NCBI RefSeq assembly: GCF_000474235.1
Contig: NZ_BATA01000020.1
Coordinates: 1-35,179, forward strand
Origin: Halarchaeum acidiphilum MH1-52-1
Lineage (GTDB): Archaea > Halobacteriota > Halobacteria > Halobacteriales > Halobacteriaceae
Direction: 5' to 3'
Length of the DNA: 35,179 nucleotides
The notes beneath the pieces are model-generated. The model saw nothing but the letters and a program-made list of their open reading frames with translations. It did no database searches and was not told the origin of the DNA. How positions within the stretch are numbered: the first letter of the stretch is position 1; each line of letters begins with the position of its first letter. Below, in pieces: positions 1 through 8,825 of the stretch. The position numbers and the translations under genes were made by a program.

Positions 1-2253
1 GGTCAATCGACGCGCTAGGTTGCTCACGGATGGTCATCGATGAGCCAGGCGACGCTCGGCTCAGCGTACCAGAATTCGAGTCTCTTCTCCGGCTACTATC
101 TCGACGAACGCGTCTACGACCTCGACGGGTGGGATTGTGACGACGAGGCGCGGGACGCGCTCACAGAACTCCGAGAGCTGTGGGAGCTCGAACGGGACCT
201 CGTCGCCTCCTATAACGAGAACGAGCTGCTCGACTCGTGGATCGACGAAGCGCTCGACGTCCTCGGGTTCGGAACGCTCTCGGAGACGACGCTCCCCGGC
301 GGTGGCGGATACAACGACCGCCTCCTCTTCGAATCGGAGGACGTCCGCCGGACGGCGGCGACGCGCAAACGCGACGGCGATCAGGACGCCGCGTACAACC
401 TCAGCGCCGCGATCCTCGAAGCCAAGCAGTGGGACGCCGACTTCACGACGCGCTTCAGCGAGCAGCGCTCGTACCGCGACGCGTCCCACCAGGTCAAGTA
501 CTACCTCGAACACACGCCGGAGGACGTCGAATGGGGCGTCCTCACGAACGGCCGGAAGTGGCGGCTCTACGGGACGAAGGACTACGCCACGGAGATCTAC
601 TACGAGGTCGATCTCCCCGAACTCCTCGAATCCGGGACGCTAGAGCAGTTCAAGTACTTCTACGCGTTCTTCAGACCAGAAGCCTTTCGGGAGAGGGGAG
701 GCGCGTCGTTCCTCGACACGGTCTGGAACGAGAGCGAGACCGCCGCACAGGAACTCGGTGAGGACCTCCAGGATAACGTCTTCACGGCGCTCCGCATTCT
801 CGGCGAGGGGTTCCTCCGGACGAACGACGGGCTCGAATTGGACCCTGAGGACGAAGAGGGACTCAGCGAGCTCAAAGAACAGTCGCTCGTGCTCCTCTAT
901 CGATTGATGTTCGTGCTCTACGCCGAATCGCGCGGTCTCATCCACCCCGAGAACCCCGCGATGCGCGACGAGTACGAACAGCACTTCGGACTCAACGACC
1001 TCCGAACGCGAATCCACGAGGACGTCCAGTCCGGCGACGACTTCGGGGACTACAGCGAGATATCCACGCAGATGTGGGGGCGGCTCGACGAGCTCTTCAC
1101 CCTCGTCGACGAGGGCGAGGAGTCGCTCGGCATCCCGCCCTACAACGGCGGGCTGTTCGACGCCGACGACCACGAGTTCCTCGCCGAACACGCCGTCGCC
1201 GACCGCTACATCGCGGAGGTGATCTACCGGATCGGGACCACCGAGACAGAGGACGGCGAGTTCGTCCTCGCGGACTACGCCGACCTCGATACTCGCCACC
1301 TCGGCACCATCTACGAGGGCCTCCTCGAACACGAGTTCCGGATCGCTCCCGAAGAGTACGCGGCCGTCTCCGAGGACGGCGGACAAGTCTGGAAGCCCGC
1401 AACGGGGGTGAGCGTCGCTGACGCCGTCGAAACCGTTGACGAGGGAGATCTGTATGTCGTAAACGACGACGGAGAGCGCAAAGCGACGGGCGCGTACTAC
1501 ACTCCCGACTACATCGTTTCGTACATCGTCGAGGAGTCGGTCGGATCTCTCGTCGACGACATCGAAGCCGACCTCAGGGCGGACGGATTGGAGCCCACCG
1601 AGACGGAGTATTTCAGGCGGTTCTGGCAGGGCGTCCTCGATTTGAAGATCCTCGACCCCGCGATGGGCAGCGCGCACTTTCTCACCGCCGCCACGGGCTA
1701 TCTGACCGCCCGCGTTATGGAAGTGGTCCGCGAGCAGGAGATCCAGGGCTACGACGAGCAGGACCTCAGACGCGAAATCGCCCGCGAGTGCATTTACGGG
1801 GTGGACATCAACGGGATGGCGGTCGAGCTGGCGAAGCTCTCGATGTGGCTCGAAACGCTCGCCGCCGACCAGCCCCTCGCGTTCCTCGACCATCACCTGA
1901 AGACGGGGAACTCGCTCGTCGGGAGCGACATCGAGGACGTCCTCGGCGACGAGAGCGACCAGTCCGGCCAGACGAAACTCACGGACTGGATGGATCAGAC
2001 GCGACAGCGCGCCCTCGAACACGTTCTGGAGCGCTTCTCGGATCTCCTCAGCATCGACAACGAGACGCTGGGGGGTATCAAGGAGATGGAGGAGGTGTAC
2101 GCAGAGATCCGGGAGGACCCCCTCTATCGACACCTACTGGCGATGGTGAACGTTCACACGGCGTCGGAGTTCGGTCTCGACGTTCCCGATGATGCCGAAG
2201 AGCAGATGGCTGAAGCACTTCGGGACGGTTCGTGGGACGATATCGGGACCACA

Positions 2254-2264
2254 GACTGTTTCGG
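2254..2264 (+). other. Frameshift point 1 in the R-M gene
   Basis: Upstream, the reading frame ends sensibly at GAC TG (Asp, then a partial codon). Downstream, sense resumes one base out at TTT CGG GAG GCG (FREA). Inserting one G would give GAC TGG TTT CGG (DWFRE). The event is therefore a single-base deletion relative to an intact gene, separating SAM motif I from the NPPY motif. Confidence 0.75.
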
Positions 2265-3607
2265 GAGGCGCAAGCAACGGCCGAGGAAGAGGGCTTCTTC
2301 CACTGGGAGCTAGAGTTCCCCGTCGTGTTCTATGGAGATGGCGGTGGGCGTCTGGAGGACCCCGGGTTTGATGCAGTGATCGGAAATCCCCCATACGTTG
2401 AAGTCGGAGACCCGATTGAGGAGTACCTTCGCGGCACATTCGAGGTATCAGAGTACTTTGTTGATCTATTCCACGTCTTCCTCGAACAGGGCGTTCAACT
2501 CCTTTCAGAGGACGGTGAGTTCGGGTATATCGTTCCAGAACCGTGGCTGACGATGGAGAACACGAGGCGGCTTCGCCAGTTCGTCCTCACGAATACGGCT
2601 GTAGAGCAAGTCGTCCGATTCGAGAAGACAGTATTTGATGAGGCGACAGTTGACACGATAATTCTGACGCTCCGCAAAACGGATAACCCAGGTAGAGTTC
2701 GCGTACTACGTGCTGAGAACGGTGGAAATCAGATCCAGGGGGTCACAGAGACGAACCAACTGGATCAAGAGTCCCTTCTTGACACTCCACAGAAACGTAT
2801 CGAGGTTCGTCAGACCTCCAAAGAGACAGATCTTCTACGCCACATCCGATCAGCCAGCGTCCAGCTAGATGAGATAGCGGATGTCTCGATAGGAATCCAG
2901 GCGTATAATCGTTCGAAGCACACCGAAGAACAGATCGAGAATCGCATATTTCACGCTGATACCCAGGAATCTGAGGAGTATCTGCCCGAGTTGTCTGGCC
3001 AGGACGTCTCTCGGTACTCGGTGAAACACGACGGCGAAACTTGGGTGAAGTATGGGGATCATCTCCACGATTATCGACCGATGCGGTACTTTAGCGCGCC
3101 CCGCATTCTCGTCCGCGAGATCACGAGCTCCGGCAGACACAAAATTCATGCAGCGTATACGGAGGAGACCTATTGCAACTACAAGACAATCCTGAACATC
3201 CTGCCGACCGGTGACTACTCTGGGAAATATCTCTTGGCGATCCTGAATTCCACGGCTATGTCCTGGATTTTTCTCCGAACGTCAAACAAGGTCGTATCTG
3301 ACACCTTTCCCCGCATCTCGGTCACTGATCTGGAGGGCTTGAACGTCCCACTTATCGACTTTGAGAAGTCCACCCCCCTCTCCGAACAGAAGCTGACGGA
3401 ACTGTTTGAGGGTTATCTTAGAACCGGTGATTCAGCCCCTCTCCGAAGTGCAGTGTCTGACATAGTTGATTTCTCCTCCGGCCATCCGGGAGTACTTCAT
3501 GACTTCCTCCGAGCGCGTGTAGACGACCTCACTGATTGGCAAGAGAGAAGATCTTCGATAGATGTTACCCTCCTGAACTACCTCGGCAACTACACAGAGG
3601 GCCCGAG

Positions 3608-3617
3608 CCTCCCGATA
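3608..3617 (+). other. Frameshift point 2 in the R-M gene
   Basis: The frame reading YTEGPSLP turns into a serine/arginine-rich nonsense tail after about 3612. Meanwhile the next frame starts making sense as PDIGLFQP. One extra C in the CTCCCG stretch would join them as SLPDIGLFQP. This is again a one-base deletion, and it lies where GC content rises sharply. Confidence 0.7.
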
Positions 3618-4257
3618 TCGGTCTCTTCCAGCCGACGTCGTCGAACGTCCTCGATGCGACGACCGAGGACTACGAGAAGCTCCGCGTCGGCGACGTCGAG
3701 ACCGAGCGCGACGGCTCCAGCGTGACGGTCTCTGCAACGGCGCGCTATAAGCCCGAGAACGAGGAGGCCTTCGAGACCGACCAGTGGGGGTACGCGGAGA
3801 CCGACTACATGGAGGCGTTCACACTCACGGGGCTCACTGAGGGAGAGGCCGCGCTCGTCGAGGCGTTCGTACCCGTCGCCGTGGAGGAGGCCGACGGCTT
3901 CGCGGGCTTCCGGGACAACGCGACGAAGACGAACTCGCCCATCGACCGATTGAAGCGTATCACACTCCCCGACCCCGACGACGTCGCGGACGACTTGGAG
4001 CGCTACCTCCGGGCCAGAGAGCGCGCCGACGAACTCGACGAGAAGATCGAGAAGACCGACGAGCTCATCGACGAGATCGTCTACGACCTGTACGGGCTGA
4101 CCGAGGAGGAGATCGAAATCGTCGAGTCGTCAGTTCGGGGTGACTGAGCCGAAGTCGGTCCCCGAAGGTACGGGACGTACTCGAACGCGCGGCACTCGAC
4201 GCGGTGAGGTAGACGGCCGGGGAGTGAAGCCGAACCCGCCGGCGCTCACATCGTTTC

Positions 4258-4653
4258 TCAGTGACCGCGTCGGCGCTCGACCTCTTCGAGATACGCCTCC
4301 CGACCATCCTCGTCGAGGAAGTCCCACGGGTCGGGGAACGGCGCTGTCTCGGGCGACGTCCCCGCGGCCATCTCGGTGGCTCGCTTCGCCTCTTGAATCG
4401 CGCGATACATCGCGTCGATGTCGTCCTCGGTCAGTTCGTCGCCATCTGAGATCCGCGACGTCGCCTGCCGGAAGGCGTCGCGCACGGTCTCCTCGCGGAT
4501 ACGTTCGAGGCGTGCGCAGAGGAGTTCGCGTCCGATCTCTTCCCACGTCCCCACTATCGCGTCTGATTGTTCGCTATCGGCGTCGTCTGCTTCTCCGGGA
4601 GCCGTGCTCGCTCGATTTTCGCTCTCGTCCTGCATCGGTGTCTCGGTGGACAT
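4258..4653 (-). CDS. Acidic hypothetical protein (131 aa)
   Basis: I do not recognise this protein. It is 131 residues long with an acidic, low-complexity N-terminus (about residues 1-32) followed by a probably helical region: a segment around WEEIGRELLCARLERIREETVR, then a second helix around ELTEDDIDAMYRAIQEAKRA. It has no signal peptide or membrane segment. It is convergent with the R-M gene with a 110-base gap and lies downstream of the mini-protein and Fic-type gene on the same strand. Composition and codon use are typical of haloarchaea, which supports a real gene. I see no clear ribosome-binding site before the ATG at 4653. A cytoplasmic accessory role is only a guess. Confidence 0.6.
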   Translation of the reverse strand: MSTETPMQDESENRASTAPGEADDADSEQSDAIVGTWEEIGRELLCARLERIREETVRDAFRQATSRISDGDELTEDDIDAMYRAIQEAKRATEMAAGTSPETAPFPDPWDFLDEDGREAYLEEVERRRGH

Positions 4654-4847
4654 ACGGGCCGAACGAGCGACGCCACGCGTGCGTACTTTCTGGGCCGAGG
4701 GGTCTGGCCACGCGGTCAGCGCAGTCGAGATATCGTACCGCGTCGGCGGTGTCGAGGGTGGCGCAGGAGACGCACGGCTGACGCTCCGGGTCGTCGATAC
4801 ACTCCCTCAACGAGGGGTCGGTAACGTGTCAGCTGCTGAAGGCGGCC

Positions 4848-4961
4848 TCAGTCGTGCAGCGCGTCGAGGAGTTCTTCGTCCTCCTCGATGAACCGGCGAA
4901 CCCGCTCGCGGTGACGCTCTCGGTAGGCGTCGTCTTCGTCTGCCTCGGACTCCAGACTCAT
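4848..4961 (-). CDS. 37-residue acidic mini-protein downstream of the Fic/Doc gene
   Basis: This small open frame starts at ATG (4961) and ends at TGA (4848). It is rich in charged residues and predicted to be a single helix: MSLESEADEDDAY, then RERHRERVRRFIEED, then EELLDALHD. A GGAG ribosome-binding sequence lies about 7 bases before the ATG, which supports translation. It follows the Fic-type gene on the same strand after 43 bases, so the two may be co-transcribed. It could be an antitoxin or regulatory peptide, but it lacks the Fic-inhibitory (S/T)xxxE(G/N) motif, so this is inference from position only. It is easy to miss because of its size. Confidence 0.5.
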   Translation of the reverse strand: MSLESEADEDDAYRERHRERVRRFIEEDEELLDALHD

Positions 4962-5004
4962 GACTACTCCTACTACCACCAGTCGTTTCAGTCTTCCCCT
5001 CGCG

Positions 5005-5403
5005 TCACGGTGTAAGACGGTCTTCATCGATGTCGCCCGTTTCCAACCAGTCCGCGAGTTCGGACGGACTGAACCGGCGGATGCGTCGCATCACGCGCTC
5101 CGCGCGCTCACCCCGTTCCGCCGGCTCTAGATCCTTCCGGTCGAGGTAGGTTCGCATCGTCAGCCACGCCGTCCGTTTGTTCCCGTCCTCGAAGAAGTGC
5201 GACGTCGTTATGTTTCGCAGGAGGAGGGCCGCTGAGTGATACGCCTCATGGTCAGTGTTTGCTTCGGGAATGTCTTCGAGGAGGCGTTTGAACTTCAGGC
5301 GCGGCGCTGCGACGCGAGTTCCGGGATATTTCAGATCCCAGTGGTCGACGACCTCGTCGTGGGTGTCGAGGATGTCGCGCGCGGTCGGGAGGTCGCTCGC
5401 CAT
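5005..5403 (-). CDS. Fic/Doc family protein (death-on-curing type toxin)
   Basis: The 132-residue protein carries the Fic signature HFFEDGNKRT at about residues 69-78. The histidine is the catalytic base, and the asparagine and arginine bind nucleotide phosphates. The glycine of AMP-transferring Fic proteins is replaced by lysine (NKR), as in the Doc toxin, which phosphorylates EF-Tu. The length also fits the compact Doc group. A toxin of a toxin-antitoxin pair is therefore the best reading. No typical antitoxin gene precedes it. The only close small frame is the 37-residue one after it. It sits between an R-M gene and a tRNA-like element, a setting typical of accessory DNA. The start is the ATG at 5403. 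Family assignment is strong; target and toxicity are inferred. Confidence 0.85.
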   Translation of the reverse strand: MASDLPTARDILDTHDEVVDHWDLKYPGTRVAAPRLKFKRLLEDIPEANTDHEAYHSAALLLRNITTSHFFEDGNKRTAWLTMRTYLDRKDLEPAERGERAERVMRRIRRFSPSELADWLETGDIDEDRLTP

Positions 5404-5642
5404 CTACGATGCTATCGCTCCGGCAGGAGCTTCTCGGTTGCGGAATGGCGCACCGGCTCCCTCTTTACTGCTCGGTTCAGGGGTGGGTCCGTCGTGCTCG
5501 TAGATCGGAATGCGACCGTATCGTTGCGAATCATCCTTCGAACCGGCTTTGCCCGGTGGCCAACGTGCTGGATGTTTTATATGCATGGGGCACATAGTAA
5601 CTCTCAGTAGCAGCCCAGACCGCTGATCGAGCGGGTCGGTGG
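5404..5642. other. Intergenic stretch before the tRNA-like element
   Basis: I see no convincing gene in these 239 bases. The open frames on both strands are Arg/Gly/Pro-rich and out of character with haloarchaeal proteins. A TTTATAT box at about 5575-5581 is a possible promoter element. It could serve the tRNA-like element downstream on the plus strand, or the fic gene in the other direction. Confidence 0.4.
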
Positions 5643-5644
5643 GT

Positions 5645-5722
5645 GCTCCAGTCGTGGGGCCGCCAGTCGGAAGAGCGAGGCCTCTCACGGCAAGGACTAG
5701 GGTTCGAATCCCTGCCGGAGCA
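5645..5722 (+). tRNA. Degenerate tRNA-Glu(CTC)-like element, possible attachment-site remnant
   Basis: The 3' half looks like a genuine tRNA. There is a CTCTCAC anticodon loop (anticodon CTC at 5684-5686), a T-arm TAGGG-TTCGAAT-CCCTG (5698-5714) and an acceptor strand CCGGAGC plus A. The 5' end GCTCCAG pairs with that acceptor except for one A-C mismatch, and T follows at position 8. The middle does not fold: the strand before the anticodon loop (GAGGC) cannot pair with GGCAA after it, and no normal D-arm forms. A shifted pairing, GTGCTCC (5643-5649) with GGAGCAC (5717-5723), is perfect but puts the T-arm out of place. This suggests a decayed tRNA or a recombined tRNA end left by an integrated element. 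It is probably not functional. Confidence 0.4.
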
Positions 5723-5762
5723 CTTTTCCACTCTCAACACGCCTATCGGCAGTTATCTCGTT

Positions 5763-5957
5763 TCAAGACGACTCGTCGATCCGAACGATTTCGGCGTCGG
5801 GCGCGTTCCGCTTGACGCTCTCGATGCCCTGCTCGGCCTTCTGCCGGGACGCGTACCCCTCACCGGAGTCCGCGATGATGTTCCCGTTGTCGTGAATGAG
5901 ATGCCAGCGCCACTGTCCCGCCGCGTCCGTGAACACCTCGAACGTCGCGTCGCTCAT
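5763..5957 (-). CDS. DUF1508 (YegP-like) small protein
   Basis: A 64-residue protein with one copy of the DUF1508/YegP fold. The pattern is a strand with FEVFTDAAGQWRWHLIHDNG, then a short IIADSGEGY motif, then a helix SRQKAEQGIESVKR. Such single-repeat proteins are common in haloarchaea; their biochemical role is unknown. I chose the ATG at 5957 because the conserved domain begins right after it. The longer upstream frame is Arg/Ser-rich and unconvincing. A CAGTTTTGC element about 28 bases upstream could be its TATA box. It is divergent from queD across a 208-base gap and probably unrelated in function. Confidence 0.85.
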   Translation of the reverse strand: MSDATFEVFTDAAGQWRWHLIHDNGNIIADSGEGYASRQKAEQGIESVKRNAPDAEIVRIDESS

Positions 5958-6126
5958 CGAGAGCACGTACCGGTGCAACTCGCAAAACTGTTCGGGCACG
6001 CGAGCCGTCGCGGCGACGGCGAACGGCCCTGCTCGATCGAACGCAGTCGACGCGTCGAGCGATGACCTCCATCGATTCTCAATGGCGCCGTCGCTCGGCC
6101 GACGGGGAATATGCTCACACGAGTCC

Positions 6127-6140
6127 TTCGATAATACTTT
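6127..6140 (+). promoter_or_regulatory. TATA-like promoter of the queD-queE-folE-queC operon
   Basis: TTCGATAATACTTT is an A/T-rich island in GC-rich DNA. Its core (6130-6137) is centred about 33 bases before the GTG chosen as the queD start. That spacing predicts transcription beginning at or a few bases before the start codon, so the message would be leaderless or nearly so. Confidence 0.5.
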
Positions 6141-6165
6141 GGCACCCCTCGGCGAAGGTCGTTCC

Positions 6166-6618
6166 GTGTCTCTCGAACGGCAACCAGCGTCGGCGCTCGC
6201 CGACGCCGGGGAACGAACGCTCCAGATCGGCGGCGATCGGCCGATTCGCATCAGCACCGGTCATCGGCTCCGCCATCACGACGGCAAGTGCAGTCGGCCG
6301 CACGGCCACAACTACGAGATCACCGTCGAGGTGACTGGCACGCTCTCCGAGGACGGGTGGGTCGTCGACAAGGGCGACATCACGGATATTATCGACGAGT
6401 GGGATCATCGCTTCCTCCTCGAGGCGGGCGACCCGCTCGTCGAGGCCTTCGAGGCCAGCGGCGACATGGACGGCGTCGTCGTCCTCGATCATCCGCCGAC
6501 GGCTGAGGTGATGGGCGTGCTCCTCGAAGACCGCCTCCTCGAACGCCTCCCCGACCGTGTCTCCGCGGTGTCCGTCTCGGTCCGCGAAACGGCCGAACTC
6601 TGTGCTGGAGGCGTCTGA
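6166..6618 (+). CDS. queD: 6-carboxytetrahydropterin synthase QueD
   Basis: QueD converts dihydroneopterin triphosphate to 6-carboxy-tetrahydropterin, the second step towards preQ0 and archaeosine. The family's zinc ligands are visible: His33 in STGHRL, and His46 and His48 in the CSRPHGHNY motif, which also has the catalytic Cys42. WVVDKGDITDIIDEWDHRFLL and HPPTAEVM are further family motifs, and the ending VSVRETAELCAG is typical. I start at GTG 6166 (150 residues). The conserved part begins about 20 residues later, a TATA-like box is well placed, and upstream frame sequence is not conserved in character. The stop lies 4 bases before queE, so the genes are co-transcribed. Start choice is less certain than function. 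Confidence 0.9.
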   Translation: MSLERQPASALADAGERTLQIGGDRPIRISTGHRLRHHDGKCSRPHGHNYEITVEVTGTLSEDGWVVDKGDITDIIDEWDHRFLLEAGDPLVEAFEASGDMDGVVVLDHPPTAEVMGVLLEDRLLERLPDRVSAVSVSVRETAELCAGGV

Positions 6619-6622
6619 GTAG

Positions 6623-7402
6623 ATGCCCGTCAACTCGACCGCCGACCCCGACGCGTCAACTGAAACGGGTGGCGACGCCGCGACGCTCCCGATCAACGAG
6701 CTCTTTTACTCGCTGCAAGGGGAGGGTACACTCGCCGGGATGCCGAGCGTCTTCGTGCGCACGAGCGGGTGCAACCTCCGGTGTTGGTTCTGCGACTCCT
6801 ATCACACCTCGTGGGAACCCACGCACGGCGCGATGACACTCGACGAGATCGTCGCGGACGTCGAGTCCCACGAGCAAGCCGAGCACGTCGTCCTCACGGG
6901 TGGCGAGCCACTCGTCCACGAGCAGTCCGTCGAATTGCTCGAACGTCTCGACGAATTGGGCTACCACACGACCGTCGAGACGAACGGGACGATCTATCGC
7001 GACGCGCCGATCGACCTCGCGAGCATCAGCCCGAAGCTCGCCTCCAGTACGCCCACCACGGAGAGGGACCCGAAGGGCGACGGCGAGTGGGCTGAGCGCC
7101 ACGAAGACCGGCGAATTGACATCGACGCGCTCGCACGCCTCGTCGACACCTACGACTCGCAGTTGAAGTTCGTCGTTACCGGCGAAGCCGATCTCCCGGA
7201 GATCGAGGGCCTCCTCGCCCGCGTTCGGGACGCGACGTCGACGACCGTCGCGGACTCGGACGTCCTCCTGATGCCCGAAGGCGTGACGCGCGAGCAACTC
7301 GACGACTCGCGGAACGCGGTCGCGGATCTCGCGACGGAGTACGGCTATCGGTACACGCCCCGTCTCCACGTCGATCTCTGGAACGACGCCCCCGGCACGT
7401 AA
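6623..7402 (+). CDS. queE: 7-carboxy-7-deazaguanine synthase QueE (radical SAM)
   Basis: QueE is a radical SAM enzyme that contracts the ring of 6-carboxy-tetrahydropterin to 7-carboxy-7-deazaguanine. The 259-residue protein has the [4Fe-4S] motif CNLRCWFC (Cys50, Cys54, Cys57) preceded by the family's FYSLQGEGTLAGMPSVFVR. It also has the SAM-binding TGGEPL near residue 92 and VETNGT further on. The first 22 residues are a variable acidic leader. It sits 4 bases after queD and 3 bases before folE, inside a complete preQ0 cassette, which confirms the role. Length is normal for archaeal QueE. Confidence 0.94.
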   Translation: MPVNSTADPDASTETGGDAATLPINELFYSLQGEGTLAGMPSVFVRTSGCNLRCWFCDSYHTSWEPTHGAMTLDEIVADVESHEQAEHVVLTGGEPLVHEQSVELLERLDELGYHTTVETNGTIYRDAPIDLASISPKLASSTPTTERDPKGDGEWAERHEDRRIDIDALARLVDTYDSQLKFVVTGEADLPEIEGLLARVRDATSTTVADSDVLLMPEGVTREQLDDSRNAVADLATEYGYRYTPRLHVDLWNDAPGT

Positions 7403-7405
7403 TCC

Positions 7406-8008
7406 ATGACGCAACACTCACCCCTCACCCAACCAGACGACGACGGTATCGACCGGGAGAAGGCCCAGCGTGCGACGCGCCTCCTCCTCGAAGCGCTCGG
7501 CGAGGACCCCGACCGGCCCGGTCTCACCGAGACGTGGGAGCGCCGCGTCCCCGACGCGTTCGCGACGCTCACCGACGGCCAGCGAAGAGAAGCGAAGCCG
7601 ACGATGCGGACCTTCGACGCCGAGAGCGACGACCTCGTCGTGAAGACCGGCATTCCGTTCTACTCGCTCTGCGAGCACCACCTCCTCCCCTTCCACGGCA
7701 CGGCGCACGTCGCCTACCGCCCCGGCGAGGCGGTCGTCGGTCTCTCGAAACTCGCGCGCTACGTCCGCTGGCAGTCCCGCCAACTCACCATGCAGGAACG
7801 CCTCACCAACGACGTCGCGTCCGGTCTCGTCGACGAACTGGACGCCCCCATGGTCCTCGTCGAAATGAACGCCATCCACCTCTGCGAGGCCATGCGCGGC
7901 ATCGAGACCGAGAGCACGACCACGACTCGCACCGCGATCGGCGAGCCGACCGACGTCGAACGCGAACAGTTCCGCGACGCGATCGCGCGCGGGGAGGGCC
8001 AGCGATGA
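7406..8008 (+). CDS. folE: GTP cyclohydrolase I (FolE type)
   Basis: FolE opens the imidazole ring of GTP to give dihydroneopterin triphosphate, the first intermediate of preQ0 synthesis and of pterins. The 200-residue protein has the zinc ligands Cys89 and His92 in SLCEHHLLPF and Cys160 in IHLCEAMRG, together with the VGLSKLARYVRWQSRQLTMQER core helix. Many archaea use the unrelated MptA/FolE2 enzyme, so a classical bacterial-type FolE here is notable, though it is known in haloarchaea. Its place between queE and queC points to supply of the deazaguanine pathway. Its stop overlaps the queC start (ATGA), implying translational coupling. Confidence 0.94.
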   Translation: MTQHSPLTQPDDDGIDREKAQRATRLLLEALGEDPDRPGLTETWERRVPDAFATLTDGQRREAKPTMRTFDAESDDLVVKTGIPFYSLCEHHLLPFHGTAHVAYRPGEAVVGLSKLARYVRWQSRQLTMQERLTNDVASGLVDELDAPMVLVEMNAIHLCEAMRGIETESTTTTRTAIGEPTDVEREQFRDAIARGEGQR

Positions 8009-8709
8009 GCGACGCGAACGCGAAGCGCGCCGTCGTCCTCGCGTCCGGCGGCATGGACTCCGCGACCGCCGCCGCGGTCGCCCAAGAACGGGGCTACGAA
8101 CTCTATCTGCTCCACACGAGCTACGGCCAGCGCACCGAGGACACGGAGTACGAGTGCGCGAAAGCACAGGCCGAGCACTTCGACGCCGCGGACCTCCTCC
8201 ACCTCACGACCGATCACCTCTCGAAGATCGGCGGGTCCTCGCTCACCGACGAGGGGATGGACGTCGAGGAAGCGGACTTGGAGAGCGACGAAATCCCGAC
8301 CTCCTACGTGCCGTTTCGGAACGCGAACCTCCTCGCGATGGCGACGTCGTACGCCGAGGCGAACGACTGCGACGCCGTCTTCATGGGCGCGCACTCCGAG
8401 GACTTCTCGGGGTATCCCGACTGTCGGCCCGAGTTCTTCGAGGCCTTCCAGACCGTCGTCGACGTCGGCACCAAGGACGACACCCAGATCGGCATCGAGG
8501 CGCCGTTCACCGAGTGGTCCAAGACCGATATCGCCGAGAGAGGGACCGACCTCGACGTCCCCTACGACCTCACATGGTCGTGCTACCGCGACGAGGCGCC
8601 CGCGTGCGGGACGTGTGACGCCTGCGCCTTCCGCTTGCAGGCCTTCCAGAACATCGGCGTCCGCGACCCCATCGACTACGCCGAACGCCCCGACTACACC
8701 GATGACTGA
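8005..8709 (+). CDS. queC: 7-cyano-7-deazaguanine (preQ0) synthase QueC
   Basis: QueC uses ATP and ammonia to turn 7-carboxy-7-deazaguanine into preQ0, the base inserted into archaeal tRNA and later converted to archaeosine. The 234-residue protein has the ATP PP-loop SGGMDS (residues 14-19) and a C-terminal zinc site made by Cys193, Cys201, Cys204 and Cys207 in the WSCYRDEAPACGTCDAC region. The YVPFRNANLLAMATSYAE and MGAHSEDFSGYPDCRPEFF motifs are typical. The ATG at 8005 overlaps the folE stop by four bases. The tRNA-guanine transglycosylase that would use preQ0 is not in this window. Confidence 0.95.
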   Translation: MSDANAKRAVVLASGGMDSATAAAVAQERGYELYLLHTSYGQRTEDTEYECAKAQAEHFDAADLLHLTTDHLSKIGGSSLTDEGMDVEEADLESDEIPTSYVPFRNANLLAMATSYAEANDCDAVFMGAHSEDFSGYPDCRPEFFEAFQTVVDVGTKDDTQIGIEAPFTEWSKTDIAERGTDLDVPYDLTWSCYRDEAPACGTCDACAFRLQAFQNIGVRDPIDYAERPDYTDD

Positions 8710-8798
8710 CAGGTGGCGCGCGCCGCGGCGCCTCGCTGCCGTCCAGACCGCCCGTCCACCGGCCGTGCTCTCGGGACGTCCGCCGGAGCGATATCCAC

Positions 8799-8804
8799 AA
8801 ATAG
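8799..8804 (+). promoter_or_regulatory. TATA-like box of the MOSC gene
   Basis: AAATAG within CCACAAATAGCC lies about 25 bases before the ATG at 8826, the spacing expected for a leaderless haloarchaeal transcript. No Shine-Dalgarno sequence precedes the ATG, which is consistent. Confidence 0.4.
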
Positions 8805-8825
8805 CCGCCCCCTCTCTGCCACTGC

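Larger units (their letters stand above)
40..4147 (+). pseudogene. Type IIG (Eco57I-like) restriction-modification enzyme, interrupted by two frameshifts
   Basis: This is a large fused restriction endonuclease and adenine-type DNA methyltransferase that would both cut and methylate one target site. It is read in three consecutive frames: 40 to about 2256, about 2259 to 3611, and about 3614 to 4147. Restoring one base near 2258 and one near 3612 gives a continuous protein of about 1369 residues, normal for this family. The N-terminal part has a nuclease-like E-x-K (AAILEAKQWD, residues 122-131). The methyltransferase has the SAM-binding motif DPAMGSAHF (around residue 539) and, after the first frameshift, the catalytic GNPPYVEVGD motif (around residue 783). 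The C-terminal half should hold target recognition and a closing helical region (3900-4147). The central segment has clearly lower GC than both ends. The family assignment is firm. Whether the breaks are mutations, recombination junctions or sequence errors is open. Confidence 0.8.

Noticed and set aside
640-2133. Long minus-strand open frame (497 codons) opposite the R-M gene
   Set aside because: It is antisense to a gene with clear motifs. Its Val/Leu/Glu-rich composition is the usual mirror of GC-rich haloarchaeal codons.
4574-4810. Minus-strand frame with CxxC (ERQPCVSCATLDTADAV), possible zinc mini-protein
   Set aside because: It has only a TTG start and no ribosome-binding site, it overlaps the 131-residue gene, and its end turns into an Arg/Ser run. 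It is kept as a weak possibility only.
5404-5688. Minus-strand frame between the tRNA-like element and fic
   Set aside because: Gly/Pro/Arg composition and overlap with the tRNA-like sequence argue against coding.
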